A stretch of 38,217 nucleotides of DNA, taken from IMG/VR virus record IMGVR_UViG_3300032194_000115, positions 1 through 38,217 of that record. The stretch is one strand, 5' to 3'. How positions within the stretch are numbered: the first letter of the stretch is position 1; every line of letters begins with the position of its first letter. A model generated the notes under the pieces. It was not told the DNA's origin. It worked only from the letters and a program-made list of their open reading frames with translations, and ran no database searches. This DNA is from a virus. Shown here piece after piece: positions 35,901 through 38,217 of the stretch. A program made the translations under genes and the position numbers.

Positions 35901-38217
35901 AAAATGTGGTTAATATCTCGACGACACTTTCTTTCATTAATATCACTGAGAGCAAGAGAAGGATACTGAACTTTAGTCTCTTGATATGCTTCTTCAGCAA
36001 TGACATGCCTATTTCTAGCAATTAAATAAGCAGCATCTAGATAAGTGCCATTTGTATTGTTTGCTAAAACATCCACAAATAGATATGCTAACGTATTGAT
36101 AGCATTTGCTACGTTAGTACATGTTGCCCCACCAGAAGTGTCATCAAGAATAGTGTTATCGATGTACTTAGGAAGTGTTGTATAAGTTGGGGTAAATTCA
36201 GGATCATTAACAGTGCCCTCTCCAATACGCCACTTTCTCATGGCAAATATTGCTAGTTCTCTAGAATATTCAAGAGCACGAACAGTTTGAATAATCTCAT
36301 TATCGACATAAGCAACTCTCTGGGTTGCTCCTTCAACATATTTTTCTGCTGCTTTAATCACAGCAGCATTTGATCCAAATTCCAAATCTTGAATTATAGC
36401 ATTCAAGAAGTGACCAATATCTCTACGACACTTATTATCGCTTGTTGGGATATTGAAACTTGGGTATACCTTTTGAGTTACTACACCATCAATAGAGCAG
36501 GATACTTCTATGTCAGCAATTCTAATTAAATCATCTTCATTGAGAGCAGCAAAGTTGCCCGATGTTGTAATAGTAGCTTCACCAGTAGTAATATTATCAT
36601 ACTGGAAATCTGTGATAGGATAAGAAACTCCCGAATGAACTACAGAACCACCGCCAACATAATTATGAACGAATCTGGAAGTTCCTAGATAAATTTTTAA
36701 AGTCGATCCAGTGATATCATATGCCGAGAAGTATTCCTTCTTGAATTCGTCGTTAATACGTCCGACAACTTCATCAGCAATAAAATCAATATTGTTTCTA
36801 ATTTGCAAACAAGCATCTTGGAATCTTCTTGCCAGTGGTTGTGCCTGACCAAATTTGTTTGGTGAGTTTAACAGAGATAAAGTTACACTCTTCGAAGCAT
36901 TTGTAATCTTAGCGTTTGCCCCAGGTTCATATGGTGCCTCCTCAGTGTAAGAAGTCATCCAAGGCATTTTCTTCGGAATTACAATTCTTCTAGAGCGACC
37001 ATCAGCATCTTCAAGAACCTTGTAAATTCTTTGCTTGCCATTTAGAGCAGAGAGATCTGGATTTGCTGTTGGCAATCCCTCGACCAAAATTTCTTGACCT
37101 TCTTTGAAGTCGTGAATATTTCCAGAACCAATTAGGTTATTTGTATAGAGTACAATACCACCTAAGTCTTCTCCATCTCCATACTCATCACTCTGGAATC
37201 CCCCAGTAAATGTTCCTTGAAGAGATCCTACAATTTTAGCGATGGGTAAGAAAGAAGTATTGTCAGTATCTTCAAATACTACCTCACCCTCAGCTCTAAT
37301 TGATTTGATATCTTGGGAGATGAACGTCTTGGCAATACGTAACCACTCAAAATCAACTGAACCGTGTGTTTCGGTTCCTGTATCATGTACAGGGAAAGTA
37401 TCATCAGATTCTCCGTCACCAGTTACTCCAGTTACTGTGTAGACGTTTTGGTTATACCAAACTTTTTGACCAACAGTATATGTTTGATAATTCTCGTAAG
37501 GAACTGTATCACTACCACCAAATCTGAATAGTTCACCTGAAGAGAATGAACCATTGATAACGTCATACTCTAGATTACCAGTCAAGTAAACGTCTGGTTC
37601 ATTGGTATCAGTAATATCAAAAGTTAATCTAGTAATTAAACCGTTAGCAGTACTGTTGACACCACGAATCTTTTGTCCTACTGATAATAACTCTGGAGCA
37701 ACGGTAGCTGTGTTATCTGAAAATGTCAGTGAGAATTTTTCTTCTCCAAAAACTTGATGTCCTACTGGGAAGTTAAGTCCAAAATCTCCATTGATACTAG
37801 CATCATATGTAATTCTTTGCTTGTCATCAAAGACCATAGCAAAGTCCCAGGTAGACTCTGGTTGACCATTAACGTCTAACTTATCTCTGTAAGTAACACC
37901 AATAACATAGTTCTTATCACCAAACTTAAAGATGTGCTTACCAGGATTTTTTGGTCTAATAATTACGAGTCGTAAGTTATCACCAACAACGGAAGCGTCT
38001 GGTGGTAGAGAAATGGGGTTGTCTTCTTTATAGTCACCACCAGAAACAATGATAGTTTCTTTAACACCAGGAGTTTCCCAAGCAAGTTGTGCTGCTCTCT
38101 TAATTGTACGTACTGGTTGAGCAGCAGAACGACCATTGTTTAGGTCATCACCAATCTGTTCTGAAACATAGATACGACCACCAACGTCATTCGTTGCTAG
38201 GTTGAGGACGTATTCTG
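29909..38217 (-). CDS. Giant tail-fibre-like virion protein, incomplete at right edge
   Basis: The frame is open from the right edge to TAA 29909-29911, with at least 2768 residues; the true start is outside. The visible N-terminus (VGGRIYVSEQIGDDLNNGRS, then TIKRAAQLAW and TIIVSGGDYKEDNP) looks like a pectate-lyase-type beta-helix. The middle has two copies of a KCRRDI helical unit (near 36413-36430 and 35909-35926), GGSGYTTAP-type units, and LDADKVEGREGSWYQNASN repeats. The C-terminus has fibre repeats (GKVGIGAEPG, QKIGIGRDAT, SKVGIGVTSL) and ends with NTTIPDNVNAFAYGPVTINS and SGSNWTIY. There is no C-terminal S74-type chaperone in view. It is probably a baseplate-attached fibre or adhesion protein. 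Confidence 0.93.
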   Translation of the reverse strand, partial: EYVLNLATNDVGGRIYVSEQIGDDLNNGRSAAQPVRTIKRAAQLAWETPGVKETIIVSGGDYKEDNPISLPPDASVVGDNLRLVIIRPKNPGKHIFKFGDKNYVIGVTYRDKLDVNGQPESTWDFAMVFDDKQRITYDASINGDFGLNFPVGHQVFGEEKFSLTFSDNTATVAPELLSVGQKIRGVNSTANGLITRLTFDITDTNEPDVYLTGNLEYDVINGSFSSGELFRFGGSDTVPYENYQTYTVGQKVWYNQNVYTVTGVTGDGESDDTFPVHDTGTETHGSVDFEWLRIAKTFISQDIKSIRAEGEVVFEDTDNTSFLPIAKIVGSLQGTFTGGFQSDEYGDGEDLGGIVLYTNNLIGSGNIHDFKEGQEILVEGLPTANPDLSALNGKQRIYKVLEDADGRSRRIVIPKKMPWMTSYTEEAPYEPGANAKITNASKSVTLSLLNSPNKFGQAQPLARRFQDACLQIRNNIDFIADEVVGRINDEFKKEYFSAYDITGSTLKIYLGTSRFVHNYVGGGSVVHSGVSYPITDFQYDNITTGEATITTSGNFAALNEDDLIRIADIEVSCSIDGVVTQKVYPSFNIPTSDNKCRRDIGHFLNAIIQDLEFGSNAAVIKAAEKYVEGATQRVAYVDNEIIQTVRALEYSRELAIFAMRKWRIGEGTVNDPEFTPTYTTLPKYIDNTILDDTSGGATCTNVANAINTLAYLFVDVLANNTNGTYLDAAYLIARNRHVIAEEAYQETKVQYPSLALSDINERKCRRDINHILSGVIRDLALGGNAGIVNAAEFYFSGATLTGIPEAQKDETLYAFSRVKLHAQRASRNWSNAGNVVSVSPTSATYAADTGILTVTFPTPLTSPTTNDKVAFVEGALTFNCSSGSGGDHPSPQPGDANYGRSQTISNVTSSGGFTTITTNVGNAGSAAGVSHTYVSALANGTILIYDPVDTVNEIPQFEDWNILLDGSNPICDGVNTAIETEFTLLDDILSGTILPGDTERTYGTLYDYSQIISYPSSYIYDTNGTRVTVRATYDDYPIIEASPYTQNSSVISFKGGGGAEVDGSKVKQPNCPFPGLQPDGSATFPNQGKSMVASAFTIVSFGGTGYKIVNDGYTQLVSVFVIFCEDGVLAESGGYCSITNSATNFGKYALRGVGFRDTAYDFDIGLITEVGQTVTGKTTFEVSGLGRKPLEHYIVKIDGYRNTNTSLEYFIDAVTGGAAGAPAVITLESGNGLPTDFTDIDTGFAVSNSTMLGKTIRLHRPSIVNSSSHTWEFAGSGVDYNALPENGGVKIEAYEQVPQNYGRVYVSGTDELGDFKVGTFAKIENRTGAITFTGTVSISEVEFLKLKGGDVVVTGFSSDNTLGGSQSSNSLISTQKAVRDFIVNNLGPYINKPYSTNPVPRALVELTDSGQINIDQLPPIRPFNVYTVDTEQERLRIEGALAGDIAIQENSVEGGGTGTTESFILNNDNDSLFAAFPIDTGLTFSVNNIYTGSVTGGKIQATEYRQGVVHRINITDGGSGYTTAPPVEIVGGDLQSGGVIAKANATISGGQVVTIDLYFDNGYTGGKGYTTQPGVNIDAPTNPDGSTATAEALTESRLYGDIVNNIKITDNDTIQDSSASPTTVTITRVVNTSGSDADNWVSLSSNQIAASDITSGVISTARLANNSDAANSFSFLRGDQSYRPAVQSLKGPEERYFLKLLAGVGDSSSQLQVPYSTNVIVGHQVAGTGIQADTIIASFTVSLDGTVITINLDKPTSDSIAAGSIINFTRNPSPILLASNYSQGNFIDSVVIANGGSGCTVDNQPNGIARNVSLSGGNGTGLTANITVVSGVVTTVVVVDGGSGYNTDFIVDEFPPELGSGSFLELQAKKSTTNKMFANTTIDIARVTDGTTDDYGTLGLARFDKSQFEIGTAGDGSVRLKTGDSSNLDADRLDGFEGAYYLNASNLGEGTLGVNRLSGLYTIEISGQSGSTRRLYWQETAVNDVVQPSEIAEGITITPKNDGVMGLSDCPDPENDPKPYLLVNIRASESDGGSRQLAFTDGPGDDSGGGFWFRGSNSLTSDNSFKSWYKVWTSGSDGAGSGLDADKVEGREGSWYQNASNMMTGILRNEKLPTWQTRKNFLDGISIFGWGAAVYQFYINDNVTGSLQATLTAQPFGVGDPFTVFNAGGDNLGSAIVKNVFVYLDSNDAENNYAIVTATASTGSSTQFWSTLGRSIGGTNSSNVDIKVEYQDVGISHYDADNDGVVDGSHTVAELVNDGGTAILNMGRVEGSNSTTPALRFFTEGADAWQSAIVASGNNEVDEQSGNLEFKVKTTNDVKINGNVIWNADNVTITSSNSASTYTGVDGGDFDAANPEQNLIVRNVVMRDKNGDFAANVITADLTGTASGNLSSSGGTINGNLEIADGYGLNLLGGNIGVTGSITVSSDFKVDADNNLFFVDVAQGKVGIGAEPGDSDGKLSVHVLGSVDDFVLRTTDNANSQGIAFQNSGAAYTWNIFRENAGSNTADLVITGNPTAGPEATITDLAEYLRIEAGGNLKVAQKIGIGRDATEVLDVAGNAKVDKLIIQDDGDNPGAVTEFLGATTVTKANFRFTAGPGDNLFSLERSAFDSNDERTGGWHATPVIVANGTNNKVSINAAIPSEDYQLNIGGNVNFTGTLYQDGTAFSGSNWNIDGNDIYRNSKVGIGVTSLADNDKELEVGGDINLTGVLYVNDVAQWVGADGVIRLAAATITTNTTIPDNVNAFAYGPVTINSGVTVTVGSGSNWTIY

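Noticed and set aside
29909-37837. CRISPR-like or DNA repeats in the giant fibre
   Set aside because: The repeated GGxGY and CRRDI patterns are protein-level repeats with diverged DNA, not direct DNA repeats with spacers.
1-38217. tRNA, integrase, attachment site or insertion sequence
   Set aside because: No cloverleaf-like sequence, integrase motif or terminal repeat was seen. Most sequence is coding, so tRNAs can hardly fit, though no tRNA search could be run.

Overview
This window is a segment of the genome of a T4-like cyanophage (a myovirus of the cyanobacterial T4-like group, now mostly placed in Kyanoviridae). The evidence is a T4-type set of recombination, late-transcription, head, neck and tail genes combined with cyanobacterial-type metabolic genes: plastocyanin, plastoquinol terminal oxidase, 6-phosphogluconate dehydrogenase and glucose-6-phosphate dehydrogenase. 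The moderate GC content by eye suggests a marine Synechococcus host rather than a low-GC Prochlorococcus, but that is inference. Every gene I could support lies on the minus strand, so transcription runs from right to left. Genes are packed with ATGA or TAATG stop/start overlaps.

Following transcription from the right edge: (1) 38217-28488 holds an incomplete giant tail-fibre-like protein (at least 2768 residues), two 59-residue and one 272-residue related structural proteins, and a coiled-coil protein. (2) 28501-24964 holds a 2OG-Fe(II) oxygenase, neck proteins gp13 and gp14, tail terminator gp15 and small terminase gp16. (3) 24971-23507 holds small, probably virion-related, unknown proteins. 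(4) 23506-18694 is the metabolic island: a small gene split by a possible -1 frameshift, then petE, PTOX, gnd and zwf, interleaved with six very small single-membrane-span proteins. (5) 18609-8206 is the morphogenesis block: a zinc-ribbon protein, gp17 terminase, a second small zinc protein, gp18 sheath, gp19 tube, gp20 portal, a gp67-like core protein, gp21 protease, gp22 scaffold and gp23 capsid, closed by a strong intrinsic terminator. (6) 8144-7466 holds small accessory genes, the first of which looks like a stand-alone ParB-type domain. (7) 7444-1 holds a tail-tube-like protein, UvsY, UvsW, a possible Sm-like protein, the late sigma factor gp55, gp47 and gp46 with small genes between them, and two small genes running to the left edge.

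Many transcription units in the structural regions are preceded by an octamer close to the T4 late promoter TATAAATA (here NATAAATA or CCTAAATA), as expected if gp55 directs late transcription. gp55 itself sits behind a near-consensus sigma-70 promoter that carries a palindrome over its -35 box. The metabolic island is read in one direction and would support NADPH production by the oxidative pentose phosphate pathway while redirecting photosynthetic electrons.

The most unusual signals are: a dnaX-type A AAA AAG slippery heptamer, followed 7 nt later by a 7-bp stem, at the exact junction of two short reading frames (23283-23506); a 43-residue membrane microprotein nested over the gnd/zwf junction; the set of six microproteins around PTOX, gnd and zwf; and the ParB-like gene behind the capsid terminator. 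I saw no tRNA, rRNA, CRISPR array, integrase or insertion sequence, though tRNAs were only checked by eye.
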